Source: Bacillota bacterium
GTDB lineage: Bacteria > Bacillota > Sulfobacillia > JAJZYS01 > JAJYTV01
Assembly (NCBI GenBank): GCA_021799275.1
Contig: JAJZAT010000010.1
Coordinates: 30,102 to 94,101, forward strand
Reading direction: 5' to 3'
DNA: 64,000 nt
Shown here one piece after another: positions 17,864-26,116 of the stretch. Position numbers and translations under genes: made by a program. Within the stretch, counting starts at the first letter, position 1. Every line of letters begins with the position of its first letter. The notes below the pieces were generated by a model. That model worked only from the letters and a program-made list of their open reading frames with translations, made no database searches and had not been told where the DNA came from.

Positions 17864-18827
17864 CGTGGAGCGCTTCAGGGCCTCCGACATGACGTCGGCC
17901 TTGATGCAGGTTCGGCAGGCGCTCGGACCCGACGCGCTGATCATCGGGACGCGCAGCTACCAGCCGGCCGGCATCCGCAAGCTCTGGGAGCGCCCCTACG
18001 TCGAGGTGTTCGCCGGCCGTGGCGCCCCATCCGCCTCTCCGGCTTCTCCAGCCGCGCCGACGCTGTCCGCTCCGACGGTGGCCGGCGCGCAGGCCGTAGG
18101 CGTCGTTCCGGCTGGCGCGCCCGTGGCCGTGCCGGCGGCGCCGCGCGAGCTCTTCTCGGGATCGACGTCCGACGCCGCCCTGGACGAGTACGAGCGGTGG
18201 CTGCAGCCGCGTCTCAGTCGCTTCGAGCCGCGCTCCCTGGCGCTCGTCGGCCCGACCGGCGGCGGCAAGACGACGACGCTCGCGAAGCTCGCGGCGCGCT
18301 ACGCGCTCGACCGCGGGGAACGGGTCGGGCTCGTCACGACCGACACCTACAGGATCGGGGCCGTGCATCACCTGCAGACCTACGCGGAGATCATGGGGCT
18401 GCCCTGGAAGGTGGCGCAGGATCCGCCCGCGATGCGCGAGGCGGTGGCGTCCCTCGCCTACTGCGACCGCATCCTCATCGACACCTCCGGCCGCAACTTC
18501 CGCCGGGAGGAGGCGCGCCGCGAACTCCTCGCCCTGCTCGCGGCCGCGAATCCGGAGTCCGTGGAGCTCGTGCTGTCGCTGACGACCGGCAAGGAGGAGA
18601 TGGAGGAGCTTGCGGGCTACTTCCAGGAAGGCCCCCTAACGCGGGTGCTTCTGACGAAGCTCGACGAGGCGAGTTCGATCAAGAAGCTCGTGACGGCCCT
18701 CAAGGTCTTCGAGCTGCCACTCTTCGCCGTCACGAACGGGCAGATGGTCCCGGACGACATCTGGTTCCCCGGCGCGCGCCAGCTGGCGCAGGCGATCGCG
18801 CGCGAAGCGGTGACCGTCGATGCATGA
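17853..18827 (+). CDS. flhF: FlhF, SRP-type GTPase controlling flagellar placement
   Basis: SRP-family GTPase that places the flagellum at the membrane. The short N-terminal B domain (RFRASDMTSALMQVRQALG, DALIIGTRSYQ) is followed by an Ala/Pro linker (about 60-100), an N domain, and the G domain with P-loop GPTGGGKTT (133-141), DTYRIGAVHHLQTYAEIMG, IDTSGRNF and TKLDEASS. Length 324 is slightly short because the linker is short. It starts at TTG 17853 inside flhA. FlhF normally works with FlhG; the gene in the next position is only a degenerate FlhG-like protein. Confidence 0.95.
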   Translation: MTTNVERFRASDMTSALMQVRQALGPDALIIGTRSYQPAGIRKLWERPYVEVFAGRGAPSASPASPAAPTLSAPTVAGAQAVGVVPAGAPVAVPAAPRELFSGSTSDAALDEYERWLQPRLSRFEPRSLALVGPTGGGKTTTLAKLAARYALDRGERVGLVTTDTYRIGAVHHLQTYAEIMGLPWKVAQDPPAMREAVASLAYCDRILIDTSGRNFRREEARRELLALLAAANPESVELVLSLTTGKEEMEELAGYFQEGPLTRVLLTKLDEASSIKKLVTALKVFELPLFAVTNGQMVPDDIWFPGARQLAQAIAREAVTVDA

Positions 18828-19350
18828 CCAGGCGACCGCCCTGCGCGAGCGGCTGCGGCCACCGAAGCCGGTGGCGGAGGTGTGGGCCGTCGCCACCTTG
18901 GGTGGCGAGCGCGCCGCCCTGCAGTTCTCGCGCGAGATCCTCGAGGCCCTGAGGTCCGCGCCGCTCTCGGTGCGGCTCTGGGGCGGCGAGACCGACGGCG
19001 CAAGCGTCGTGCTGCTGCCCGCCGGGGAGGGGCGCAAGAACGTCCGGCGGCCGTACATGCGTGGCGCGCACACCTGGCTCCTGCTCTGTCCCGCGACGCC
19101 CACGGGGTATGCGGAGTGCCAGGCGCTCCTGGGCGAGATGGTCGACCGCTCGCTCCGGCGCGTCTACCTCGCGCTCTCCGGCGTCGCGTCGGTGCAGGCG
19201 GGCGAGGCCGAGGTGGAGAGGTTCAGCGGCATGCTCGGCCCCGCGATCCCGTACCAGCCCCAGCCGTTCGGCTTCTACGGCCCGAACGACCAGGGCCTCC
19301 TGACCTTGGCGCCGTCGGCCCTCAGGCGTTTCTTCCAACCGGGACGGTGA
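18820..19350 (+). CDS. Degenerate FlhG/MinD-like protein without a P-loop
   Basis: A 176-residue protein in the place where flhG usually lies, between flhF and fliA. It is not a standard FlhG: the start VWAVATLGGERAALQFSREI aligns in spirit with the MinD opening VxSGKGGVGKS but has lost every P-loop residue. The later parts look like the second half of FlhG: LLLCPATPTGYAECQALL resembles the LLxTTPEPT segment, RRVYLALSGVAS the LVxNRV segment, and YGPNDQGLLTLAPSALRR the last helices. I infer an ATPase-dead FlhG relative, perhaps a structural FlhF partner. An active-looking FlhG-like ATPase lies at 39028. It could also be an unrelated protein. Confidence 0.6.
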   Translation: MHDQATALRERLRPPKPVAEVWAVATLGGERAALQFSREILEALRSAPLSVRLWGGETDGASVVLLPAGEGRKNVRRPYMRGAHTWLLLCPATPTGYAECQALLGEMVDRSLRRVYLALSGVASVQAGEAEVERFSGMLGPAIPYQPQPFGFYGPNDQGLLTLAPSALRRFFQPGR

Positions 19351-19354
19351 ACCG

Positions 19355-20095
19355 ATGCGGGAGAGACAGGACGCGTACGCGCGCTGGAAGAGCCCAGGAC
19401 AGGACAGCCGGGAGGAGTACCTGCCGCTCGTCTACGAACAGGCGCAACGCATCCTCTTCCGCCTGCCGCCGGGGCAGCTCGAGCGCGACGAGATCGTCTC
19501 GTTCGGGGTCATCGGGATGCTGGAAGCCCTGGACCGCTACGACCAGGGTCGCGGCGTGCCGATCGAGGCGTACCTGAGGACGCAGATCCGCCGCCGCATC
19601 CTGGACGGGCTGAGGAGCCAGGATCGCCTGCCGCGCCGCCTGCGCGAGCGGGAGAAGCTGGTGCGCGAGGCCTACGCGCGCCTCGAGCAGCAGGAGGGGC
19701 GGACCGTCTCGGACGACGAGGTGGCGACGGAACTCGGCCTGAAGCCCGAGGACTTCCAGGATTGGCTCATGGATCTCTCGTTCACCACGCTCTGGTCGCT
19801 CGAGGTTCTGGGCGAAGAGGGGGTCGAACCGCTCGACGCGGAGCCGACGCCCGAGGCGGCGCTCGAGGCAGGCGAACTCCATGAGCAGCTCCGCTCCGCG
19901 ATCGAGCGGCTGCCGAGAAGAGAGCAGGAGGTCCTGGCCGCCCACTACGACATGGGCTACAGCCTGCAGGAGATCGCGGCGGCCTTCGATCTTTCGGACC
20001 GCTATGTGGCCCAGCTTCACGCGAGGGCGGTCCTGCGCCTGAGAGGCGCTCTCAGCCGGTACCGCGCGCAGATGAAGGGGAGGGAACTCCGGTGA
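19355..20095 (+). CDS. fliA: FliA, flagellar sigma factor sigma-28
   Basis: RNA polymerase sigma factor for late flagellar genes. Region 2 (YLPLVYEQAQRI, DEIVSFGVIGMLEALDRYD, IEAYLRTQIRRRILDGLR), region 3 (RLREREKLVREAYARLEQQ, SDDEVATELGL) and region 4 (RLPRREQEVLAAHYDMGYSL, then QEIAAAFDLSDRYVAQLHAR) are all present; 246 residues. The region 4 spacing matches FliA/SigD. FlgM, its likely inhibitor, is encoded 2.6 kb downstream. ATG 19355 is five bases after the preceding stop. Confidence 0.95.
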   Translation: MRERQDAYARWKSPGQDSREEYLPLVYEQAQRILFRLPPGQLERDEIVSFGVIGMLEALDRYDQGRGVPIEAYLRTQIRRRILDGLRSQDRLPRRLREREKLVREAYARLEQQEGRTVSDDEVATELGLKPEDFQDWLMDLSFTTLWSLEVLGEEGVEPLDAEPTPEAALEAGELHEQLRSAIERLPRREQEVLAAHYDMGYSLQEIAAAFDLSDRYVAQLHARAVLRLRGALSRYRAQMKGRELR

Positions 20096-20541
20096 TCCCT
20101 AAGGGGACAGGCACGCAGGGGGGCGAGCTCGAGGCGCTCCTGCAGCAGTTCAGCCAGTCGCTCGAGGAGGCAAACCGTGAGCTCCTCGACGCGGTGCGGA
20201 CCGAGCTCCGCGACCTGCACGCGCGGGTGGGGGCCCTCGAGGGAGAACTGCGCATCGCGCGCATGCAGATCGAGGCCTTGCAGCAGAGCGCCCAGGAGGA
20301 GCGCCCGGCCGACCGGCCGGCGCCGGCGGTCGAACCGCCGAAGGAGCCGGAGCGGAGCCCCGAGGCCGAGCGCATCGCGGAGGAGATCCGCCAGCGGCAC
20401 AAAGACATCTGGCAGCTGCAGAACGCGGGAGAAAGCCCCGCCGACGTGGCTAAGAGGACAAACCGCCCACAAGGCGAAGTAGAACTGATCATGCGACTCA
20501 TGCGCCAGCGGGGCACGCCGGCGCCTGGGACAGGGAGGTAG
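20092..20541 (+). CDS. SwrB/DUF6115-like coiled-coil protein
   Basis: A 149-residue protein directly after the sigma-28 gene, the position of swrB in Bacillus. The first 70 residues form a coiled coil (LEALLQQFSQSLEEANRELL, then LHARVGALEGELRIARMQIE), followed by a Pro-rich linker and a small C-terminal helix-turn-helix-like motif (IWQLQNAGESPADVAKRTN, then GEVELIMRLM) characteristic of the DUF6115/SwrB group. SwrB promotes type III export assembly in Bacillus. Unlike SwrB, no N-terminal membrane helix is seen, so it would be cytosolic. GTG 20092 overlaps the fliA stop. Confidence 0.7.
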   Translation: MIPKGTGTQGGELEALLQQFSQSLEEANRELLDAVRTELRDLHARVGALEGELRIARMQIEALQQSAQEERPADRPAPAVEPPKEPERSPEAERIAEEIRQRHKDIWQLQNAGESPADVAKRTNRPQGEVELIMRLMRQRGTPAPGTGR

Positions 20542-20549
20542 GCAGAACC

Positions 20550-20960
20550 ATGGGTCCACTTACAGCGATGGATGTTTCGACGTCCGGTCTCACCGCCTAC
20601 CGCGAGATGATGGACGTGATCGCCAGCAATATCGCCAACATGTACTCCACGACGACGCCTTCCGGGGCGCCGTATCAAGAGGAAGCCGTCGTGCTGCAGG
20701 CTGGTCCGACCTTCGCCGCTACGCTCGGCCAGGTACTGCAGCCCCAGGGTGTCGAGGTGGCCGCGGTGGTCCAGGTGGGGCAGGGCACGGCAGGTACCGG
20801 CGCTGGTGCCGCCACGGTGGGACAGGCGACGAACGTCGACCTCGTCTCGCAGATGACCCAGCTCATCCTGGCGAGCCGCGCCTACGACGCGAACGCCTCG
20901 GCGTTCGCCGTGGAGAAGTCTGTGGAACAGAGGGCCTTGCAGCTTGGCCAGAACGCCTGA
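20550..20960 (+). CDS. flgC: FlgC, proximal rod protein
   Basis: Proximal rod subunit. N-terminal rod signature MDVSTSGLTAYREMMDVIAS and NIANMYSTTTPSGAPYQEEA, then the FlgC-type C-terminus VDLVSQMTQLILASRAYDAN. 136 residues, as usual. It lies far from flgB (4699) and is followed directly by fliF, so the usual flgBC-fliEFG block is split into two parts in this genome. The 3-prime end overlaps the fliF start by 17 bases. Confidence 0.93.
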   Translation: MGPLTAMDVSTSGLTAYREMMDVIASNIANMYSTTTPSGAPYQEEAVVLQAGPTFAATLGQVLQPQGVEVAAVVQVGQGTAGTGAGAATVGQATNVDLVSQMTQLILASRAYDANASAFAVEKSVEQRALQLGQNA

Positions 20961-22533
20961 ACCCGGGACCGCGTCCGCGGGAGCACCAGATCTCGGCAGA
21001 ATCTTCGGCACCGCCCGCGACTTCTGGCAGCAGAAGGAACCGGAAGTCCGGCGGCGCTACATCACATGGGCCACGATCGCCATCGTCGCTTTGGCTGGCG
21101 TTGGCTACTTCACCACGCGAAATCCGTACACGCTCGTCTTCTCGAACCTGGCCCCGGCCGACGCCGGACAGGTGACGCAGGCGCTCACCTCGCTGAAGAT
21201 CCCGTACCAGCTCGCGGGCACGAGTGTCTACGTCCCCGCGTCCGAGGCGGACCAGGCCAGGGTGGATCTCGCGACGCAGGGACTCCCTGCGCAGGGCTTC
21301 GAGGGCTACTCAGGCGTCCTGTCGAGCTCCGGCCTCGGCATGACCGACCAGCAGCTGAGCCTTGCGACCTTGAACGCCCTGCAGAACGACCTGGCCCAGA
21401 CGGTGGAGTCCATCTCGGGCATCGCCAAGGCCAACGTCCTCCTGCAGCCGGCGCAGCAGTCCGTCTTCGTCGACCAGCCGCAGTCCCAGGCCACGGCGGC
21501 CGTCTTCGTCGACCTCGAGCCAGGGATCACGCTCTCGCCGAGCCAGGTGCTCGGCATCGAGGAACTCGTGGCGCACTCGGTGCAAGGGCTCTCGATCAAT
21601 CACGTCTCGGTGGTCGACCAGAACGGAGACCCCCTGACCGCGGCGAGCGGTGCGGACCCCTCGACCGCGGGCAGCAGTGGTAGCGCGAGCGGCGAGATGG
21701 CTCTGCAGCGCCAGTTCGAGCAGAATCTGAACGGGCAGCTGACGGCGCTCCTGCAGCCGATCGTAGGGGCGGGCAACGTGGTGGTGCAGACGAGCGCCAC
21801 GCTCGACACGACGCAGACGCAGACGCAGTCGAGCGTCGTGCAGCCGCTGAGCACCGGGCAGGGCGTGCCGGTCTCGAACCACACGATCAAGGAGACGTTC
21901 ACCGGCACGGGCACAGCCCCGACGGTGTCGGGCTCCACCTCGACGCCGACCTACCCCGCCGGCTCGACCTCGGGGCAGAACAACCTCAACTACACCGACT
22001 CGACGATCAACTACCAGGTCTCGCACATCAACCAGACGATCACGTCGCAACCCTTCACGCTCAAGGGCCTGACGGTGTCGGTGATGCTCAACTCGACGGC
22101 CTACCACCTGACGGCGCAGAACCAGAAGGCCCTGCAGAAGCTCATCGGCACGGCGGTCGGGTACACGACCGCCCAGCTGACCCAGAGCGACGTGACGATC
22201 TTCTCGGCTCCGTTCCAGAAGGCCAAGGTGCCGACGTTCCCCACGACGTCGACGCTGCCCGCGTCGCCGACGACGCTGGGGGCGGCCGGTGGCGCGGTCC
22301 TCCTGCTCATCGTGCTCGCCTTCCTGCTGCTGCGCAGGCGCGGTCAGGGCAAGGCGCCCGCATCTCGAGTGCAGCGCCAGCCGCTGCAGCCAGCGCCCGA
22401 GCCGTTGCCGCCGGTGGCGCCCGATCCGACGCGCATGGTGATGGACCGGGTCAAGGACCTGGTGCAGCGCGATCCGGAGGAAGCGGCCAACCTGGTGCGC
22501 AACTGGCTGCGCGACGACACAAGACGGAGATAG
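20944..22533 (+). CDS. fliF: FliF, MS-ring protein
   Basis: Membrane MS-ring protein, the base on which the flagellum is built. An N-terminal helix (WATIAIVALAGVGYF, about 42-56), two ring-building motifs of YscJ type (NLAPADAGQVTQALTSLKIP, DQARVDLATQGLPAQGFEGY, VSVVDQNGDPL) and a Ser/Thr-rich beta-collar insert are followed by a second helix (AGGAVLLLIVLAFLLL) and a FliG-binding tail (VMDRVKDLVQRDPEEAANLV, ending RNWLRDD). Length 529. TTG 20944 lies within flgC. Its position behind fliA and flgC, away from fliG, is unusual. Confidence 0.95.
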   Translation: MARTPEPGTASAGAPDLGRIFGTARDFWQQKEPEVRRRYITWATIAIVALAGVGYFTTRNPYTLVFSNLAPADAGQVTQALTSLKIPYQLAGTSVYVPASEADQARVDLATQGLPAQGFEGYSGVLSSSGLGMTDQQLSLATLNALQNDLAQTVESISGIAKANVLLQPAQQSVFVDQPQSQATAAVFVDLEPGITLSPSQVLGIEELVAHSVQGLSINHVSVVDQNGDPLTAASGADPSTAGSSGSASGEMALQRQFEQNLNGQLTALLQPIVGAGNVVVQTSATLDTTQTQTQSSVVQPLSTGQGVPVSNHTIKETFTGTGTAPTVSGSTSTPTYPAGSTSGQNNLNYTDSTINYQVSHINQTITSQPFTLKGLTVSVMLNSTAYHLTAQNQKALQKLIGTAVGYTTAQLTQSDVTIFSAPFQKAKVPTFPTTSTLPASPTTLGAAGGAVLLLIVLAFLLLRRRGQGKAPASRVQRQPLQPAPEPLPPVAPDPTRMVMDRVKDLVQRDPEEAANLVRNWLRDDTRRR

Positions 22534-22536
22534 CGA

Positions 22537-22668
22537 GCCCTGCGGCACAGCTACAGGGCGCAGATCGCACCCAGACGAGCCACAACGCCTCGCAGCGGCC
22601 AGAACGGTAGTTCCTGAGGCGCGCGAACGCGCGATAAGGAAGATAGAGGGATTCAGGCGAACGAGGAG
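22537..22668 (+). promoter_or_regulatory. fliF-flgM intergenic region with weak sigma-28-like -10
   Basis: The 144 bases between fliF and flgM contain an inverted repeat GCCCTG...CAGGGC (22537-22542 and 22554-22559, 11-base loop, no T run) and the sequence CGCGATAA (22630-22637), which matches six of eight positions of the sigma-28 -10 element GCCGATAA. No convincing TAAA is found 15 bases upstream. The hexamer pair GCGCG/CGCGC also flanks it. A flgM promoter here would be typical, but the evidence is weak. Confidence 0.3.
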
Positions 22669-22677
22669 GTGGGCAAG

Positions 22678-22941
22678 GTGAAGGTGGACGAGGTGTCAGG
22701 CATTCCCGAGGTACCGCAGGTCCGGCAGGGACAGGCGGCGCGGGAGGCCGAGCTGCAGCGGCAGAACGTGCAGCCGCCGACGCCGCCCGACCAGGTGGAG
22801 ATCTCGCAGGCCGCCCGCTTCGCGGCCGCGCCCGATCAGGCGGCGCGGGTCGAGAAGCTGAAGGCCGAGGTACAGAAGGGCCTCTCGGTGAACTCGGACA
22901 AGATCGCGGCCTCGCTCGTCAGCCAGGGAGTCGTGCGTTGA
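22678..22941 (+). CDS. flgM: FlgM, anti-sigma-28 factor
   Basis: Small, largely disordered protein that holds FliA inactive until hook completion. The C-terminal sigma-binding part is well conserved: PDQVEISQAARFAA, then RVEKLKAEVQKGL and VNSDKIAASLVSQGVVR. GTG 22678 is preferred to GTG 22669, because GAGGAGG (22663-22669) overlaps the latter and is correctly spaced for the former; this gives 87 residues. Stop overlaps flgN as TTGA. Confidence 0.92.
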   Translation: MKVDEVSGIPEVPQVRQGQAAREAELQRQNVQPPTPPDQVEISQAARFAAAPDQAARVEKLKAEVQKGLSVNSDKIAASLVSQGVVR

Positions 22942-23270
22942 CGGGCGAAGCGGACCTCAGCGCCGCGATCGGCCTCTACGAGGAGCTTTCGGCCTTGCTC
23001 GGCGAGATCAAGGCGGCCGTCGTCGGCGCGGATACGGACAGGCTTTCGGCGCTTGTGCCGCAGCAGGAGGAACTCCTGCGACGCGTCGGCGCCTTGCGGT
23101 TGCCGGAGACCGGGCCGGACGACAAGGTGCACGAGCTCGAGCGGGCGGCGGCGGACGCCCTGCGGCGCAACACCCAGAACGGCGTCCTGCTCCGGGAGCA
23201 GCTCGCGCTCATCCAGGTGACGATGAAGGCGATCCTTGGCGAGGGCAGCGCGGTCAATCGGCTCGCCTGA
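22938..23270 (+). CDS. flgN: FlgN-like chaperone for hook-filament junction proteins
   Basis: Small helical protein (110 residues) between flgM and flgK, the normal place of the FlgK/FlgL export chaperone FlgN. It is rich in Leu/Glu/Ala heptads (IGLYEELSALLGEIKAAVV, LVPQQEELLRRVGAL, LRRNTQNGVLLREQLALIQ), as expected. Sequence conservation is low in this family, so the call depends on context and shape. TTG 22938 overlaps the flgM stop. Confidence 0.82.
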   Translation: MTGEADLSAAIGLYEELSALLGEIKAAVVGADTDRLSALVPQQEELLRRVGALRLPETGPDDKVHELERAAADALRRNTQNGVLLREQLALIQVTMKAILGEGSAVNRLA

Positions 23271-23300
23271 CCGCCAGGGTGCTGAAAGGGGGAACCGGGG

Positions 23301-24809
23301 TTGCCATCGGCATTTTTCGGCCTCGACATCGCGAACACCGCGCTCTCCGCGGCGCAGGTGCTCATGGATGTGGCTGGGCAGAACATCGCCAACGACGCGA
23401 CGCCTGGCTACTCCCAGCAGGTGGCGAGCCTCGTGGCGACGCCGCCGTATGCCCAACCTGACATGGGGGGCCTTTACACGCCGCAGCTCGGGACCGGCGT
23501 CGAAGTGCAGTCGGTCAACCGGGTGCGGGCGAGCTATTTGGATGGACTTTTTCGCACGACGCAGAGCGACGAGAGCAATTACTCGACGCGTTCCAACTAC
23601 CTGCAGGCCCTGCAGAGCGTCCTGAACGAGCCCGGCTCGAACGGGCTCACGTCGACCATGAACCGCTTCTTCTCGGACTACCAGACGCTCTCCCAGAACC
23701 CCCAGAGTTCAGCCGCCCGCACGGTGGTGCAGCAGGACGGTGAGGCGATCGCGGCCCAGATCCAGCAGATCTACCAGGGGTTGCAGAACGTCGGCCAGCA
23801 GGCGCAGAACCAGGCGACGCTGGATGTGCAGACCGTGAACTCGGATCTGCAGCAGCTTGCGAACCTTAATACCACCATCGCGCAGGCCCAGGCCATCGGC
23901 CAGCAGCCGAACGACCTTCTGGACCAGCGTGACAACCTCCTGGACAGCCTCTCGAAGCTCATCAACATCAATGTGTCGACGCAGACGAATACGGTAGGTT
24001 CCTACGTCACGTCGCAGGTGACCGTGACGACCCCCGCGAGCGGCGGAGGGGCCGTAAGTCTGGTGGATGGCGGCCAGTATGGCTCGGCCACGCTGACGCC
24101 GGCAAGTTCTGGACCTCAGTTTAGCCTGAGCGCCACCGACGCCGTGACGGGCACGTCGTCGGCCGTTGCGCCGACCGGCGGCTCGATCGGTGCCGCCTAC
24201 CAGCTCGTGAACCAGGACCTGAACCCGACGCCTTCGTCCGGGACGAGCCTGATGAGCGAGTTCAACGCGGCCGCCCTGAACCTCGTCAACGGCATCAACA
24301 AGGTGCAGATGCAAGGCGTCTATCCCGTGTACACGAGCGGCAGCACCACGCCGTCCTCCTGGTCGAACGGGCAGGCCTTCTTTGTGACATCCTCCAACAC
24401 GACTGGTACCCTGACCGCGTCCGACATCCCGGGCCTCGAAGTGAACCCGGCCATCCAGAGCGACATCAATCAGATCACGACCACGACGGAGCCGAATCCG
24501 GCCCTCGGCGACAACTCGAACGCGATCGCGATGGCCGACTTCGGACAGAGCCAGAATGGCCCGGTGCAGACCTACGCGTCCTTCGTCTCCGACATGGGAG
24601 CGTCCGTGGACCTCTCGCAGAACCTCCAGAGCACGTCGGATTCGCTGCTGAGCCAGATCACGTCCCAGCGTGAGCAGACGGCCGGCGTCTCGATCAACGA
24701 GCAGATGACCAATCTCATTCAGGCCCAGAGCATGTACACGGCCGCCGCGAAGGTCGCCGAGGCCATGGACAGTTCCCTGCAGTCCCTCTTGAGCGCGATT
24801 CAGCCGTAG
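23301..24809 (+). CDS. flgK: FlgK, hook-filament junction protein 1
   Basis: Junction protein between hook and filament. Family N-terminus FFGLDIANTALSAAQVLMDV, then GQNIANDATPGYSQQVASL; helical domain with LTSTMNRFFSDYQTLSQNP and DQRDNLLDSLSKLININV; C-terminus SVSINEQMTNL-like VSINEQMTNLIQAQSMYTAA ending MDSSLQSLL. The middle is a Thr/Ser/Gly-rich beta domain. Length 502. TTG 23301 is eight bases after AAAGGGGG (23285-23292). Confidence 0.96.
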   Translation: MPSAFFGLDIANTALSAAQVLMDVAGQNIANDATPGYSQQVASLVATPPYAQPDMGGLYTPQLGTGVEVQSVNRVRASYLDGLFRTTQSDESNYSTRSNYLQALQSVLNEPGSNGLTSTMNRFFSDYQTLSQNPQSSAARTVVQQDGEAIAAQIQQIYQGLQNVGQQAQNQATLDVQTVNSDLQQLANLNTTIAQAQAIGQQPNDLLDQRDNLLDSLSKLININVSTQTNTVGSYVTSQVTVTTPASGGGAVSLVDGGQYGSATLTPASSGPQFSLSATDAVTGTSSAVAPTGGSIGAAYQLVNQDLNPTPSSGTSLMSEFNAAALNLVNGINKVQMQGVYPVYTSGSTTPSSWSNGQAFFVTSSNTTGTLTASDIPGLEVNPAIQSDINQITTTTEPNPALGDNSNAIAMADFGQSQNGPVQTYASFVSDMGASVDLSQNLQSTSDSLLSQITSQREQTAGVSINEQMTNLIQAQSMYTAAAKVAEAMDSSLQSLLSAIQP

Positions 24810-24847
24810 ATAGGACGTCCTGACGCTTGAATGGGGAGGGAGACCCG

Positions 24848-25768
24848 GTGCGCATCACGGATCAGATGATGTATCAAAACCTCACGCAGAGCATCGACCA
24901 GGCCCAGGCGGCGTACATCCGCACCCAGGAAGAGGCGAGTTCCGGCGTCTCCATCTCGCAACCGTCAGACAATCCCGCGGGCACGGCGGTCGTGCTCCAG
25001 CTGACGTCGGCGCAGCAGCAGGTGGCCTCCTGGCAGGGCAATGCCCAGGCGGTGCAGAGCAAGATGCAGACGACCGACCAGGCGATGGCCCAGATCGAGA
25101 GCGTGATCTCGTCGGCTCAGTCCCTGGCGCAGCAGGGAACGTCCGGGACCATGACCGCCCAGGATCTCACGGACCTTTCCCAAAAGGCCGCCTCCCTTTT
25201 GCAGCAGACGGAGAGTCTCGCGAACACCCAGTATGCCGGGGAGTACGTGTTCGGTGGCGTGGCCCAGCAGCCCCCCGTCGTGGGCGGCGCCTACAACGCT
25301 GCGGCCACGTCCGCGCCGCAGTCCATCGAGATCGGGCAGGGCGTCAAGGTGCAGACCACGGTCGATGGCAACCAGGCGTTCAACACCGCGCCGTCGAGCA
25401 CGCCCAGCGACTGGACCACCTACCACACGTCACAGGCCACCCTCCTGAATGTGCTGTCGGCCCTGCAGTCCGATCTCGCGAGCGGCAACACGGCTGCCGT
25501 GGAGGCGGATCTGGGCGCGCTCTCGGCGCAGGGCGACAATATCTCGAGCCTGCGGGCCCAGCTTGGTGCCAACATGGAGCAGGTACAGGCGGCAGTCTCG
25601 CAGTTGACCACCATGAGCTCGACGCTCCAGATCGAGCAGGGCAACGTGGAGAACGTCGACATGGCCAAGGTCCTGACGCAGCTCACGGCCCAGCAGACGG
25701 CGTACCAGGCCGCGGTGGCGGCGGGAGCCAACATGAAGCTGCCCACGCTTGCCAGCTACCTCAGCTGA
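24848..25768 (+). CDS. flgL: FlgL, hook-filament junction protein 3
   Basis: Flagellin-like junction protein. It begins RITDQMMYQNLTQSIDQAQA, has SSGVSISQPSDNPAGTAVVL and the flagellin-type C-terminus IEQGNVENVDMAKVLTQLTA, then QQTAYQAAVAAGA. GTG 24848 is preferred over TTG 24827 because GGGGAGGGAG (24833-24842) precedes it and the protein then starts like FlgL. 306 residues. It is the last gene of the plus-strand block and is followed by a terminator. Confidence 0.95.
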   Translation: MRITDQMMYQNLTQSIDQAQAAYIRTQEEASSGVSISQPSDNPAGTAVVLQLTSAQQQVASWQGNAQAVQSKMQTTDQAMAQIESVISSAQSLAQQGTSGTMTAQDLTDLSQKAASLLQQTESLANTQYAGEYVFGGVAQQPPVVGGAYNAAATSAPQSIEIGQGVKVQTTVDGNQAFNTAPSSTPSDWTTYHTSQATLLNVLSALQSDLASGNTAAVEADLGALSAQGDNISSLRAQLGANMEQVQAAVSQLTTMSSTLQIEQGNVENVDMAKVLTQLTAQQTAYQAAVAAGANMKLPTLASYLS

Positions 25769-25791
25769 CATATTGCCAACGACAAGAAGAC

Positions 25792-25816
25792 GCCGCACCT
25801 CCCAGGGTGCGGCTTT
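25792..25816. terminator. Bidirectional terminator between flgL and the filament operon
   Basis: Stem GCCGCACC (25792-25799), loop TCCCAG, stem GGTGCGGC (25806-25813), then TTT on the plus strand; on the minus strand GTCTTCTT follows. It lies between the convergent flgL (ends 25768) and FliT-like gene (ends 25829) and can serve both. Confidence 0.8.
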
Positions 25817-25828
25817 CGCGTACGTCGA

Positions 25829-26116
25829 TTAGAACTTGCCGTTGAGCAAACGGCCCGTCGCCTCGTGTCTTTTACCGAAGTTGCGCAGCAGCGCGCCTGT
25901 GATCCGGTGCTTCGTGGCAAGCTCGGCCGACACGCGCTCGAGATCCTCGAGCACGGTCCTGAGGGCGGGCAAGTCCTCCTGCTGGGGACTGAGGCGACCG
26001 AGGAGGGCATCCGCCTCCTGGTGCGCGCTCCTGAAGGCCGGCCAGTCATTGCGATCAAGCGCCGCCTTCTCCTGCGCGACCAGAGCGGCGAGATCGCCGA
26101 CGTCCTGGCTAGGCAT
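25829..26116 (-). CDS. FliT/FlgN-like small flagellar chaperone
   Basis: A 95-residue, mostly helical protein at the end of the filament operon after fliD. Helices such as DLAALVAQEKAALDRNDWPA, LLGRLSPQQEDLPALRTVLE and ITGALLRNFGKRHEATGRLL fit the FliT/FlgN class of export chaperones, and fliT usually follows fliS. Sequence alone does not prove it. The open frame is longer, but ATG at 26116 overlaps the stop of the preceding GNAT gene by eight bases and excludes a non-helical leader, so it is chosen. Confidence 0.65.
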   Translation of the reverse strand: MPSQDVGDLAALVAQEKAALDRNDWPAFRSAHQEADALLGRLSPQQEDLPALRTVLEDLERVSAELATKHRITGALLRNFGKRHEATGRLLNGKF

